Below, piece by piece: positions 34,906 to 46,632 of a stretch of DNA of 64,000 bases. This stretch comes from Kuschelorhynchus macadamiae (taxonomy: Eukaryota; Arthropoda; Insecta; Coleoptera; Curculionidae): assembly GCA_030620095.1 (NCBI GenBank), contig JAUTXW010002478.1, positions 248,001-312,000 on the forward strand, read 5' to 3'. The stretch's first letter is position 1. Every line of letters begins with the position of its first letter. Made by a program: the position numbers and the translations under genes. Under the pieces are notes generated by a model. That model was not told the origin of the DNA, searched no databases, and was given only the letters and a program-made list of their open reading frames with translations.

Positions 34906-36054
34906 CAGGCACATAGCCAGAATTTCAGTTCTAGGGGATCCAACCCTGTCAAAACCAATTCAATGACAAAAAATTATTAAGAAGAATGCTTTTTTATCAC
35001 TTGTTGCTAATCCCTCTGCAAGTGCAACAAAATATGAAAAAAAGTTGCAAAAAACTAGTTATTTGCCAATATCTATTAAAACATTGCAGGTAGAGCAATT
35101 ATGAAAATGTAAAAAATTATAGGTATATCTTGAGCAAATAGAACGTTGGCGACTTTTGCTTAATATTTTTAGGCTTTATATATTTAATAGTATTTTAATA
35201 AATAAGTGCTTAGCCACTTTGTTAATATCGAGGTTAATGTGGTGTTATCTTCCATAGAGGGTCTGGATCCATATTGCTACAATAAAAGTCTGGATTTCTT
35301 TAATCATAAATGTATTCTACTTTCTTTTTCTTTTTTTAGTACTTTCTTGAAATTCTAAAACTACTTTTAATGAGCATTTGCTTAAAAGTTTTTCTTTTTT
35401 TGAGAATTCTAAATATTCCTCACTGTCAAAATCGAATATTTTTTGGAAGTAATTTTTTTCAATCCCCAAAGGTAAATTCAATAATTTTCTTATTCCTTAA
35501 ATCATATTTTGTATACGTAAAGATAAGAACTTCAAAATTGTGTGAAAATGGATCACGAAGAGAAATTTTCAGCAGCTACCATATATTCTAAGTTTAATAA
35601 TAATAATTTTTGTTGGAATTATCAAAAATTTGGTCTCGGCACGCATTCGCAATTTTGCTTTTTGTGGAAGGAAAATGAAATTTATTTTCCTATCGATTTA
35701 TGTTAGAAACTGTCGTACTTACGAAAAAATCATTAGGTGCGTCATTGTTTAGGGTAGCCTTTCTTAATTTTTTACATTTACATATTTGCGAAACTTTTTT
35801 GCAATCGCAGAATGTCGAACAGTGTTGGACTTGTTAAAAAACCCGTCAAAAAGTTAGAATTTCAAAAAATAGCCTGCTCCCTAATTTTCCTGAGGTTCGA
35901 GTTAAAAAATAGCTGTAGTAAGCAGAGCCAATACGGAACTGCTAATCAGCAGTTATTGGAATTCTACTTTCGTAGGTTAAATTATATAAAAACTCCTAAA
36001 TATTTTTAGGATCTCGCGCGGGGGGAGTCCGGACCCCCCTAGACTACGTGCCTG
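34906..36054. mobile_element. Non-autonomous hAT element, 1149 bp, with perfect 8-bp target duplication
   Basis: GTCTTTTG stands on both sides (34898-34905 and 36055-36062). The left end is CAGGCACATAGCCAGAATTT; the right end read inward is CAGGCACGTAGTCTAGGGGG, so 9 of the first 10 terminal bases match (CAGGCAC[A/G]TAG). No transposase is encoded; the 65-codon frame at 35812 shows no domain. The CAG...CTG ends and 8-bp duplication assign it to hAT. Confidence 0.85.
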
Positions 36055-36113
36055 GTCTTTTGTCACAGATAATTACTGATACAATTATATTAAATGCATC
36101 TTGCTAACCTAAA

Positions 36114-36116
<3 letters not shown>

Positions 36117-36153
<37 letters not shown>
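36117..36153. repeat. TA microsatellite
   Basis: Uninterrupted TA run just left of the inverted-repeat structure. Confidence 0.95.
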
Positions 36154-36156
<3 letters not shown>

Positions 36157-36219
36157 TCAGCCTAATAATCCTATTGATGTTACTGGGACATTAAATAGAT
36201 GACTATTTACTTTGTAAAG

Positions 36220-36221
<2 letters not shown>

Positions 36222-36272
<51 letters not shown>
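36222..36272. repeat. TA microsatellite
   Basis: TA run of about 50 bp between the outer and inner inverted repeats. Confidence 0.95.
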
Positions 36273-36273
<1 letters not shown>

Positions 36274-36343
36274 CTGGAAAAAACAATAACAAAAAATTTT
36301 TTTTTTTTTTGATTACAAATTTTTTGTTATTGTTTTTTCCAGT
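36273..36343. repeat. Perfect 27-bp hairpin with 17-nt loop
   Basis: The left arm starts ACTGGAAAAAACAATAACAA (36273-36299). The right arm is its exact reverse complement (36317-36343). The loop is oligo-T plus GATTAC. Confidence 0.9.
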
Positions 36344-36600
36344 CTGTTTGTTTTGTGTTAAATACTTATATAAAGAGGTGTTCCTTTCATTCACAGAAAT
36401 GAATTTCCTATTGGATAGCTGTTTATATTTGTAACCTCACTTACATAAGTCTAAAATATTTTAATAATTTACTTTATATTAACAAACCATAGTGTGACTG
36501 AGGAAGGATAAAGTAAATAGAGTCATCTATTTAATGTCCCAGTAACATCAATATTATTAGGCTGCAACCCCGCTATTTCGTGTTGTATCAAACAGCCGTG

Positions 36601-36603
<3 letters not shown>

Positions 36604-36648
<45 letters not shown>
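36604..36648. repeat. TA microsatellite
   Basis: Third TA run, just right of the inverted-repeat structure. Confidence 0.95.
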
Positions 36649-36653
<5 letters not shown>

Positions 36654-38235
36654 TCCGATTTTGAAAATTGTCACTGAATCATTAAATATGTAATAGACGA
36701 GTTATTATTATATAAATAATGAAATATTAAATTAATATGCTGTTACTTTTGTTTTGTCGATAATAATAGTTGTTTGTTATTATATCAAACCGTTTATAAA
36801 TAAATTATACCAAACTTTTAAACTTTGTTTTATTTTTATAAACCACGTGTCCTGGTGAAAATTTATAAAGTGCAGCACCACTTTCAACTTTGTTATTTAA
36901 ATTTTTATAAAAATAATTAAGTTTCAAATATAGTGTAAAATATTATACAGGGTGCTTGAGAATCACCAAAAAGTTTCGATGATTTTATTTTTAAACATCT
37001 TGCATTTTAATGCATTTATTTACTTTTTTTATTATTGATTTCTTGATAAAAGTTGGTGGTTCAAAAAAAATATTTTTGATAGTAATAAACTTTAGATCAG
37101 GATGTTTAAAAAAGTGGATTTCACTAACAATTTCAAAAAAATAAAATTTTTCTGAGGGTAGTTTTAAGGGCCATAAAAAATCGTAAATATAAACTATAAA
37201 AATACGAAACCTTTATTTACGATTTTTTACGGCCGCGGCAGTCACAAAAATTTTAATTTGTGAAATACACTTTTTCGTATTTTTTGAATGCCCTGTATAT
37301 CTAACTTAAAGTTGAATATTGTGTAAACTATTTTTTCGACAAAACACATAAGTTTTATCAAGAAGAAAGTTTTTCGAGAAATTGATAATAAAAAAGTTTC
37401 CCATTTAGTGCATACTTTTCCACGATATAATATCTAAATTAATTGTTTTCAAGTTATTATTAAAACTCTCATTTTTGCAATGTGAAGTCGTTCCTGTTCA
37501 TCTTAGAACAAAAAAACTGTCGTATCCACCATACTAATATTTGGGCTCAAAAAATATAGCAAATAATACATTATCTCAAAAATAGCTACGACACTGGTAA
37601 GCCTCGCGAAGATATCTGACAGCGTTGCAATTTTCACCGCAAACTATTCTTTATGCGATCAGTCCGTCTTTTTTCTACTCATACACAACAACAAATTGAT
37701 GTTTGATTCTATTTATTTCATTTTTATGAATGAAATGCGGGGTCTATTTCTTTTTGACGTCATTGGCTTAAACGACAATTCTTGTCCTGTATATACCTAC
37801 TACCCCTGTATAACATATTATAGGCTTTACGACTTACCCGAACAGTATAATAATGAAATACATATTTGCTATTACACTCCCTCTGTTACCATAAAATCAC
37901 ACAAAATTTTAAAAATCTGAGCCCGTGTACTGAAAACCTGCCAGAATGTTAAAAAAATCCCTGCCTATATACTGAAAAAGGTATCTATCCTACATCCAGT
38001 TATACGTACGCAAGCATTTCGCTGCTTCAACTCATCCAAAAAAGGTAATCGAGTAGCACTTCTATCAAACGAATATCGACATTACTCATTGGGAATGATA
38101 GCAAAATTTTTTAAAGATATTTTACAAAATTCGGGAGAATATTGCAGCCCAAATTCCTAAATATCTAAATTTTACCATGCCGTTCTCAAAAATCCCAAAA
38201 AAAAATCGTTTTTGGGGACCCTAAAATTAAATAAA
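36649..38235. other. Non-coding with dispersed repeats
   Basis: 36950-37310 begins with ATACAGGGTGCTTGAGAATC and ends with GCCCTGTATATC, an inverted border pair like that of repeats near 7060. 37770-37950 resembles 27200-27335. No exon recognised. Confidence 0.45.
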
Positions 38236-40843
38236 ATTTACCTAAACCACCCAATGATTGGCGTCCTTAAGAAAGTAGGCAAAAAGAAATCAGTTTTATG
38301 ACGAAAATATTGAGATTAGGAACTAAATAAAATATGTTTATCTTAAAAAACATATGTATTGAGTAAAAAATATTATTTGTTTAACTAAAATACAAAACGA
38401 ACATTAAAAAAATACAGTTAACTAACAAAAATGTATTTTACCAGTCATTGGCATACCTTAACCAGTTATTGTCAACACATATCACTTATGTACGTAAAAA
38501 AAGCAAATGTATACAATTACAAGTATACAAGTGTAAATTGTAAATGGTACTGTTTACCGTAACATTTTTTGCATCTTAGTGCAGGTTTTTGTTCAGTTTC
38601 ATTAAAAGTACACAAATAACAAAGACCAGTAACAACATAGTTTTCGCGAAGATATGATTCATTAAAATTTGTAGTCTATATTCTTTTTGCACACTTCTGT
38701 TTTTGGATTACTATATCGGATATTACGTTAATTTTTGAATTGGGGTTTGTTCCAGAATATTTAAGTACAAGCCTTTAACTAATACTCCAGGTGCACTAAT
38801 CATATTTTCCTGTCCATTCGTTTCTTCTTGGTTTCGACCAATCTGCTTCGGAAGATTTTCTTTTTTCTTTTTTTCTATAATTTTAGTGGCAGTAGATAAA
38901 AGTTTTTTCTTAAACCTTTCCTTTTTGAGGTTTTCTTTTTCGTTTTTCTGTTGTTCTCTTTTTTCAGGTCTAGCTAATTTCTTATTTTTTTCTCATTCTG
39001 CTTTTTCTTTTTTTTCTTTTGCATCTTTCTCTGTTTTCTTCCAAACTCTAGATGTTATTACAAAGGTGGATTTTTTAGTGTTTCGCATATTTTTTTCTTT
39101 TTGGTGTTTTAGATGTTTCAAACGATTCATCGGTTTTCCCTTTATTTTGTTTTTCCAAGTCGCTGTTAAGTATTTTCATTGAATCTCTTTTCATATCTTT
39201 ATCTCGAATGATTGCCAACTTAGGCTCCTCTATATTTTCTTGTTCTTCCTTTGCATTTCTGGTAATTCTGTTTCTTTTGCTTCTGTGTAACTCAGCCTTT
39301 TTGTTAATTGAATATCTTCTGTTTCCGCATCCTTCCTATCTTTGAAGTGGTCAATTATTAGAACCTGCTCGTCTTGTGTATTTAAATGTTTAATTTCACT
39401 GTCAATAATGTCCTCAATTTGAGTATCTAAAATTTCACTTTCATTTTGTTCAATTTCCATTGATATATCGGCGTCCCTGCCCTGCTGATGTAGTTGAGAA
39501 AGTAAATCCTCATAAGGTATTACTGGCAAGCCTTCCAAGCTTATTAGATTGGTTTCAGTTTTTTTATTTCAATTGACTTTAAATAAATGCCAGAGTTTAA
39601 ATAGTATATGAAAATATTCGTCATTTGTATTATTTTCTATTTTCAAAGAAGCACTATCAAGAGGCACACATTTTTCTATATTTGCCTGTCCAATAGTTTC
39701 AAGTAACACATCATACCCTAGCTGGCGACATATCAAATTACTGGTGCTTTGTTCTTCGAAAAATTCTGAATTTTCTTGATCTCTTGATTTTCCTAAACAC
39801 TTTGATTAGTCTATAGCAAAAAATGTAAATGGACAAAGACCTGTGGCAAGAAATCCATTTACTATACTGGATGGTTTAATATTATTCACCACTATCTTTA
39901 AAATTGTAGCAAATTTTTCCTTTGTTAATTGCTCATTGGGATTTTCTCTTCTCCATTGCAGGATGGTGCGTTTCCAATAATTTTTAATAGGTTTAAATAC
40001 CCTAACATCTGCAGGCTGAAGTATCCTTGTGGCGTTCGGATACAAAGTTATTAATATTATTTTTAGCTCATCACATAAATTGCACACATCAAGAGTAAGA
40101 TGGCATTTGTGTCCATCCAGAAATAGTATGATAGGAAATTCGTAGCTATATTTGACGAAATATGGACAAAACACTTTGCTGATGTACTCATAAAATATTT
40201 CGGACTTCATCCATCCATTTTCGCTAAGACCAATTCCCCATTCTTTGGGAACTGACTGGTGTATGTTTAGAGGCAATCTTTTATAGGGGTATATTATCAT
40301 AGGGGGGGGTCGTATCTCCTAGGGCATAAAAAGTGAACATAACTGTTAAATTTGCTTTTGCCACTGCTCTGTCTAACATTTTTACAACCTTTAGGTGCCA
40401 ATAATTTTGTTTCCTTCGGTCCTAACAGGAAACAGGTCTCGTTGCCATTAAAAATCCTTTTTGGGTCTTTTAAAATCTCACCGTAACCTTTATTTTTGAG
40501 GTAAGATTCTATATCACAAAACCATTTTTTTAGGTCTGCTGAAGAAATACATGCGCTGCTAACAGTAACAGCTTCTGCCGTTCTCTCTGCTAAACTCACT
40601 GTGACGCCGCAAAAACGAATCGTACCAGTGATTACCTGGCAAGGTATCCACGAAGGGTGTCGTTCGCTGATTGACACACTCAACCGACATTTACCCGGTA
40701 AAAAATGACTAAACTGTACATTGTTGTCAGATTGGCCTAGACTTATTAGAATACTGAAAGCTATGCCCTCTTTTTCTAAAAATCAATTTTAAAGGTCAGG
40801 TGCCAATAACTGGGGGGGATGCCAATTACTGGATGTTTTACCC
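38236..40843 (-). mobile_element. pogo-like transposon 2, internally deleted
   Basis: The right end, read on minus, starts GGGTAAAACATCCAGTAATT. The left end (from about 38236) carries AAACCACCCAATGATTGG, aligned at about 17 of 23 positions. A TA follows the right end. Subterminal CCAGTNATTGGCA-type sites occur at both sides (38440-38475 and 40800-40835). The left boundary is approximate. It carries one transposase on minus. Confidence 0.75.
38540..40683 (-). pseudogene. pogo-like transposase with C-terminal zinc finger, broken
   Basis: Read from 40683: the end of the CENPB-type HTH (RTAEAVTVSSACISSADLKK), then IFNGNETCFLLGPKE, where the usual first catalytic Asp (DET) is Asn. A frameshift follows in a run of G at 40309. 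Then MIIYPYKRLP, SVPKEWGIGLSENGWM, LFLDGHKCHLT (second Asp near 40110), ATRILQPADVRVFKP (third, near 40015) and FLATGLCPF. The tail continues past a stop near 39806 as an acidic and then lysine-rich linker to a C-x2-C...C-x2-C finger (GLCYLCTF ... RCKKCYG, 38560-38630). The N-terminal DNA-binding part is missing. Non-functional. Confidence 0.82.
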
Positions 40844-41171
40844 TATATACTCATTAGTTTTGATAGTGGCTATAACCAAGCCGAAAATCAAGGCAACTGG
40901 ATGCTACAACCTTGCCGTAGCCGGTAGCCCCTGGGCGTTTTACAGACTTTTTTGAAAACAAATAGTAAATTTAAAAGTTGTAGAAAATAGATTGAAGTTT
41001 TTGAATCTGCTTTGCTATTTTATGAAAAAACTAAATAACTTTGGTTATATGCGGCTTGAAAATAACGGTAAACTTATTTAGTTTTTAAAACTTCAAGAGG
41101 TAAGGCTGATTTATACTAAATTTTATTGTTAGTCAGTGCAGATAAAAAACACCAAACGCCAAAAACATTTA
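40844..41171. other. Non-coding
   Basis: No feature recognised between pogo 2 and the MITE, apart from the TTA duplication at its right end. Confidence 0.4.
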
Positions 41172-41376
41172 CCCCCGTATTCACTAAAAAGGATTAGAAG
41201 TTAGACCAGGCCTAGTTGCCATGGTACTTAAAACGCCAATTATGTTTGGTTTGTGTCACTGTCATTTTGTAATTGTTTAGAAAAATTATTTGTTCAATTG
41301 TTAAAATGCCATCTTAAACCTATAACTGTCAAGTTAGACCTGGTCTAAATTTAAACCTCTTTAGTGAATACGGGTG
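41172..41376. mobile_element. Harbinger-type MITE, 205 bp
   Basis: The ends are CCCCCGTATTCACTAAA and, on minus, CACCCGTATTCACTAAA. TTA target duplications lie at 41169-41171 and 41377-41379. It also has internal symmetric GTTAGACC...GG(C/T)CTA segments. No coding capacity. A 3-bp TTA/TAA duplication fits PIF/Harbinger. Confidence 0.85.
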
Positions 41377-41379
41377 TTA

Positions 41380-42073
41380 ATACTTTGTCCGTGATCAATT
41401 TTACCTTTTTGCCTCTTCCTTAATTTTGGCATATTACAATTTTAATAAAACTAATTTTTAGCGAACTACAGCAAATATATTAATAAAAAAGTTTAGTTAA
41501 AAAAATTGAATGTTTTTTAAAGAAGCGGCGATAAATGTAATTTGTTTACAGTTTTTAAAAGATATCGCCCTGTAGAATTTTTTTTCTCATCTATGCTTTT
41601 TCAGAATATTTTTTGTTTTTGTCGAAAACTTAAAACTGTTTGGTCACCAGAGGGCGTTCAATGGACCCATGTTTTCCAAAAACGAGGTTTAAAAATTAAA
41701 AAAAAATACTTCCCAAACTTGGATCCCGCTCGTTTTCAATAGCGATCATGAGATCATAAAAAAAACGTTTCCTAAAAGCTTCAAATCGGTACTTCAATTT
41801 TTTCGACAGTTACCATGTATCATAGGAAATACTAAAAACTCGAAAAAAACTTATTATACTTCATTAATAGACAAAAAACCAAAAATGACATGAAGATCCT
41901 CTTGGTACTTTTCGAGCGCCCTAAGAGTGCTCTAAAATGTACCAAATTTCAAAAGTTTATTTAAAAGCGTTTCCGAGATATAGCAACCAAAAGGTAAAAA
42001 TGTACCAAAATTACGCCGAGGAACAGACACTTTGAAGGATGGCAAGTATAATACAACTCTCGAAGAGTTATTT
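41380..42073. other. Non-coding
   Basis: AT-rich; one open frame of 66 codons at 41542 has no domain. Probably a dispersed repeat, but no second copy was found in the window. Confidence 0.4.
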
Positions 42074-42515
42074 ATTTAACACATTATGACAAAACTTAAT
42101 GAAGTTCACAAAATAATGGGTTTCATAGTGTGAGATGAACCAAGCAATTCCACAGAAAAAAACAAGAAAGGTAATTTAAAAAAGGGTTGTTAATTGTTAC
42201 AAAAAGATCTTAATAGGGTTTGTGAATGGTGAAGTGAGCGGTTTTAAATTAAATATTAATAAACGTGTTTGTATGAATTTCTCCCTAAAAAAATCTTTAA
42301 TACTAGAGAGTGTACCAAAAAGTAACAATGTTTTACAAAGTGTTGAAACACATAGACTTGTGCGGCATGTTTTATACTTTTTTAAATTTTATTTAACACA
42401 TTATGACAAAACTTAATGAAGCTCACAAAATAATGGGTTTCATAGTGTGAGATGAACCAAGCAATTCCACTGAAAAAAACAAGAAAAGCAATTTAAAAAA
42501 GGGTTGTTAATTGTT
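42074..42515 (+). repeat. 125-bp direct repeat enclosing a scrap of reverse transcriptase
   Basis: Copies are 42074-42198 and 42391-42515 with about four differences. Landmarks are TTATGACAAAACTTAATGAA and GTGTGAGATGAACCAAGC. The 192 bp between them encode VSGFKLNINK and NFSLKK, preceded by LQKDLNRVCEW in another frame. This is the 'leaf' region after RT motif C of Jockey-like elements. It is probably a non-LTR insertion or tandem duplication reduced by deletion. Confidence 0.75.
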
Positions 42516-42875
42516 CCCCTTTCTCAAATACGTTGAAATCACTTTTTAATAAATTTATTGGAAAGTTAGATTTTTAAAATAAGATTAACATTAAAACCAG
42601 TCCAATATTTTCATTATTAACGTTTGTACAGTTCTATTCAGAGAAAAGTGGTATACCTAATTTATGCTTGTGTAAGGATTTTCGGATACACTAGAAAAAA
42701 TTCAAAATGAGTTTAGTTGTCAAGTTGACAAAGTCACAATAATCTTTTTCCAGATATTTTTTTACATGTGTGTATAAATATAAAAATCCGTAGTTGAAAA
42801 AACCCGGATAATTACCAGAATAGAAGGTTGATCTATTCGTAAAAGTAAATCGACCTTTTAAAAAATCGAAAAACG

Positions 42876-43540
42876 ATGGGAGTTAGAGGGAACATTAGAA
42901 GCAAAACAGGTTCAGGATATAACTGGGTTTCTAAAGCAAAACATGATGCGGCCCTCATAGGACACCTGAGACAAAATCCTTTTGCAGTCTCTAGGGATGC
43001 TGTGATTGCCACAGGCTTTCCTGAGTCGCAACCCACGGCCAGTAGGAGGATTAGCAATTCAGAATTAAAAAACTGAGTGGCAAAACATATATAAGCGGCT
43101 TAGCTTTCAAAACTAGACAATTTTGGATGAGTGTGCATGGATTAGGCGTATGTTATCGCATAGAAGGCAGGTTTAATCCAGGATATTATGAACATATTTT
43201 AGAACACATAATGCTTCCATCAGTCGCCCAATCATATCCAAATAACTCATTTATTTACCAACATAATAATTGCATGCTGCCAATAATATAAGACAGTCGT
43301 TGCAGAATAATAAAGTGGAAGTATTGCCTTGGCCTTCTCACAGTCCGGATATGAATCCGATAGAGAACATTTGGAGATTGTTACTGAAAAAAATATATAG
43401 ACATAACTTTAGGCCTCAAAATTGTGATCAACTGTGGGAAACGATCTATCAGTGCTGGGAAGAAATTGATCCCAATATTGTGGTAAATATAATTAACTCA
43501 ATACCCAACAGACTGAAGCAAGAAATCTAGAAAGAAGGCG
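42876..43540 (+). pseudogene. Tc1-like transposase relic
   Basis: The HTH-proximal part is at 42876-43076 (MGVRGNIRSKTG, DAVIATGFPESQPTASRRI). A central part has frameshifts (FNPGYYEHILEHIMLPSVAQ, SFIYQHNNC near 43255, in the place of the second Asp motif). The C-terminal catalytic block is LPWPSHSPDMNPIENIW (about 43330) and then NVVNIINSIPNRLKQEI. Several breaks; the first catalytic Asp region is not visible. No terminal repeats identified. Confidence 0.82.
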
Positions 43541-45556
43541 CTATGATAAAATATTAATTTTTTTATATCTTGTTGATTGTTCTTGCTTATTTTAGTATTT
43601 TTCTTATTCATGTTAAATTTTGTTTTTGTTTGTATTAAAATATATCGTACACTTGCTTTAAATCTCGCTATGCAATTATTTCCTCATCATCAATCAGGGC
43701 CATTCTTATGGGTGTGATCATTGTGCGTGAAGAAAGGCGAACGATTCTTGGGGCGACCAAAATAGGATAAACTTGTGATTCATAATATTTGTGAATTAAA
43801 TATTTTTGTCCTTTGTTAAATTAACTATAAATTTTAAAAGTGGTCTGTTTTTTAAAAGTTTATTTATTAGACAAACAGATATTTTCTTAATTTTTGATCT
43901 GGAAAAGTTTGGGTTGTTATTCTTCTTAAAATCAAAATTAAAAATGATTTATTGATTCATTTATCTATACCTACATAATACATAAAAAAAATTCTATTTC
44001 TGAAATCGTTTATATTTGGCATAGCCCGTTTTTTTTGTGATATAGGTGAAAGATAAGATTTTTCGGTCAATGGTTTACATAAATAATAATATAATCGAAA
44101 ACCCGTGTTATGGATTTTTCAAAATTTTTCCCTTAATAGGATAAAAAATGGCTAAATGTGTTTTTATTTTTTTTTAAATATATATTCAACTAAATGTGAA
44201 CGATTTCTTTATTATATAGAAAATACATATTCATCTAAACGTCATTTTAAGACAATTCTTTTGCCAATGGCTTTTAAACATAATTATTTAGAAACAATTT
44301 CTGTAATATTCGAAATTCCACTTTAAGGGCGTAATAAAACAATGTATCCTTTTTACAATCTCTTTTTAATAAATGAGTTCTTAAACGACTCTTTCGTCCA
44401 CGGCTTTCAATAATATTTATTTAAAAATCAGTTTCTGAATTTTTTGAAATTCCATCCTTAACTGGGTCAAATGTATTTTTACCTTTTAACAATACTTCTT
44501 TAAATAAATTTTAAAGTACATTTGAAGATTATTTCGCCAATGACTTAATAATTTACCATTAAGGCGTAAAAACGTGTAAAATAGTAATTTACTTTAACTA
44601 TAATATCTCATCAACTGAATGAGATTTTAAAACGATTCTTACGAAACTCTACCCTGAAGGAGTTAACATTCTTATTTCAATAGAGAATGATATTTGAAAA
44701 AAGTCCATTTAAATCTAACTGATGAATTTGCAAGGTTTGGAAAATATTCCTTTAATATTTTATCTTGTCATTACATTACATTTTATGAATTATTGTTTTA
44801 AGAGTCACAATTGTGTTTATGTTTTATTCATATATAACTTAAAATTAAATAAAATATAGAACACATAGTACAAAATATGTATTTTTGTACTTTCCTAAAT
44901 TTAATATGATATATTACATATTTTAAACCTTGGCACAAAGGCGGCCGGACCCCTCGGACCAATGATTTGAATGTTTGACATATTATAACTTCTAGCAAGT
45001 GACAACGTAGAAAACGTCAGTGTAAAAGCCGGTTTTAAGCAAATGTGATGAAAACAAGTCATAAGACTTATACCACTTTTCTCTGAATAGAACTGAACCA
45101 CAAAAATCTACAAAACAAAAAACCACAAGGCTTCTAAACTATTTCATTTTAAAGCAATCAAAAAATATGTTTAAAATAGTAAGGTGTCCACATAAATTAC
45201 AATAGTAGAATAATACAATAAACATTAGAATAATGTTGGGGTTCCTAGAGAAAATTTTAACATGCACTACAAAACTGTTAAGTTAAGAATTGTGTGCAAG
45301 TACTCGTATCTTTAAGATATATTCCATGTGGTAATAAAAAGCAACAATTGATAAACATAACTTTAATATCTACTTGATTCCCAAAAAAAGTGTATACAGT
45401 TCATATTACTTTCCTATTATATACATAAACCGTTGCTTATTCTTCTAAATGAAGTTTTGTTAATTAAAGGGTCAAAAAAACCAAATAAGGAGTATTTCTG
45501 AGTTTGTTTTAAAATATTTAGGTACTACCAAATTTTCTTTTAAGTATCACAGACAT
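43541..45556. other. Non-coding, probably includes 3' UTR of CISD2 at its right end
   Basis: AT-rich, no exon recognised. A 27-bp stretch at 45069-45095 is the reverse complement of 42629-42655 (GTTCTATTCAGAGAAAAGTG). The sequence just below 45557 should be CISD2 3' UTR. Confidence 0.4.
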
Positions 45557-45643
45557 CTACTTAGTTTTCTTAACAATGACTGGTCCAAGGTTGTCGCCAG
45601 TTTCTTTATTATGGGCAGCATGAGAACCATCACAATAGGGCCA
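45557..45643 (-). CDS. Cisd2: CISD2-type protein, last coding exon (CDGSH iron-sulphur motif)
   Basis: After a TTATTTCAG acceptor the exon reads WPYCDGSHAAHNKETGDN and ends VIVKKTK plus TAG at 45557. Joined in phase 0 to the exon at 49202-49413, it completes C-R-C-W-K-S-K-N-W-P-Y-C-D-G-S-H, the 3-Cys/1-His ligand set of the CDGSH 2Fe-2S cluster. CISD2 proteins sit in the ER and outer mitochondrial membrane and take part in calcium and redox homeostasis, known for the family. 29 codons including stop. The frame is intact, so I consider the gene functional. Confidence 0.93.
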   Translation of the reverse strand, partial: WPYCDGSHAAHNKETGDNLGPVIVKKTK

Positions 45644-45959
45644 CTGAAATAAGGAAAACAAATTAGAGGTTCAATTTGAAATTACAACTTAAACTGGTCT
45701 TAAAGTCATAAAAAAACAAAATAATTGACAATGAATATGAATGAACACCCAAATCGATATAAGTTCGGGGATAAAAACGAGTCACGACTTATGTAGGTTA
45801 CGACAAAAACAGCCAGTGTTAAAAATGGGGCATGGTTCCTGGCTAAGCGGGCATCGATATCAAATGTATAGTCATCAATCACTTCATCACTCAAGGATTC
45901 TTTCGCATTGCCATTTATATGAACTTAAGGAAGCCTCAAAAATATGGAACGCCTAGAAA

Positions 45960-46632
45960 TTTGGCCCAAAAATAAGGCGTTTTGCAAACGTACTGCTTTT
46001 TTGGATGGAACGTAACGATTTGGGAAATATTAAAAAAAACTACAAAAACAAGCTAAGTCGTCTCCAAAACATACATAATCGGGCTATGAGAGTTGTATTA
46101 TTTTGCCCTAGGATGACTCCAATAAAACAAATACTCATTGTTCTGAACTGGCTCTGTATTAAGGATTTTCTTCTTTATAGGGCCTTAATAATTTTTGCGT
46201 TTAAAATTAAAATAAGCGATGCTCCACTCTATTGACAGGAACTTATTAGCTTTTATTTTCATGCACATCTCTAGATCTAGAAATTTCGTCCATATCTTCC
46301 ATATCCAACATGGGACAAGTAAACACGCTCAAGTGTCAGTATTCTATAAGGGTGTAATAAGTTTTAACCAACAGGCTACTTTTCAAAAAATATACAATCG
46401 CTCCCACTTTATCTACAATACCTACTCTCTCAAAATAGTACAGACCCAGGGTAAATTAGATTAAAGTGTTGGTTATCATGTCATCATAGTGTGTGCAAGT
46501 CATATTTTATTACTATTCTTTATGTATCTATATTAATATCATCTTTTCATGTATACTTTTATTGATGTAATCAAAGTTGACTGACTATTGTATTTGTAAA
46601 TTACCCCTGACTAAATAAACGATTATTATACT
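45960..46632 (+). pseudogene. Non-LTR retrotransposon 3' remnant (RT tail)
   Basis: 46005-46235 reads NYKNKLSRLQNIHNRAMRVV, PRMTPIKQILIVLNWLCIKD and FAFKIKISDAPLY, the post-thumb C-terminal region of Jockey-like ORF2. It continues in other frames to about 46460 (HAHLSRSRNFVHI, SVFYKGVISFN). The 3' UTR ends near 46632 with AATAAACG. It lies in the CISD2 intron, antisense to the gene. Confidence 0.7.

Larger units (their letters stand above)
36159..36562. repeat. Nested inverted-repeat structure
   Basis: The outer arms 36159-36217 and 36510-36562 are inverted copies (AGCCTAATAAT, GATGTTACTGGGACATTAA) with a few indels. Inside lie a TA microsatellite (36222-36272) and a perfect 27-bp hairpin. 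No open frame. It could be a foldback or MITE-like element, or a palindromic duplication. Confidence 0.8.

Noticed and set aside
44901..45101. 66-codon minus ORF near 45 kb
   Set aside because: No domain; includes the 27-bp dispersed inverted sequence and probably lies in or beyond the CISD2 3' UTR.
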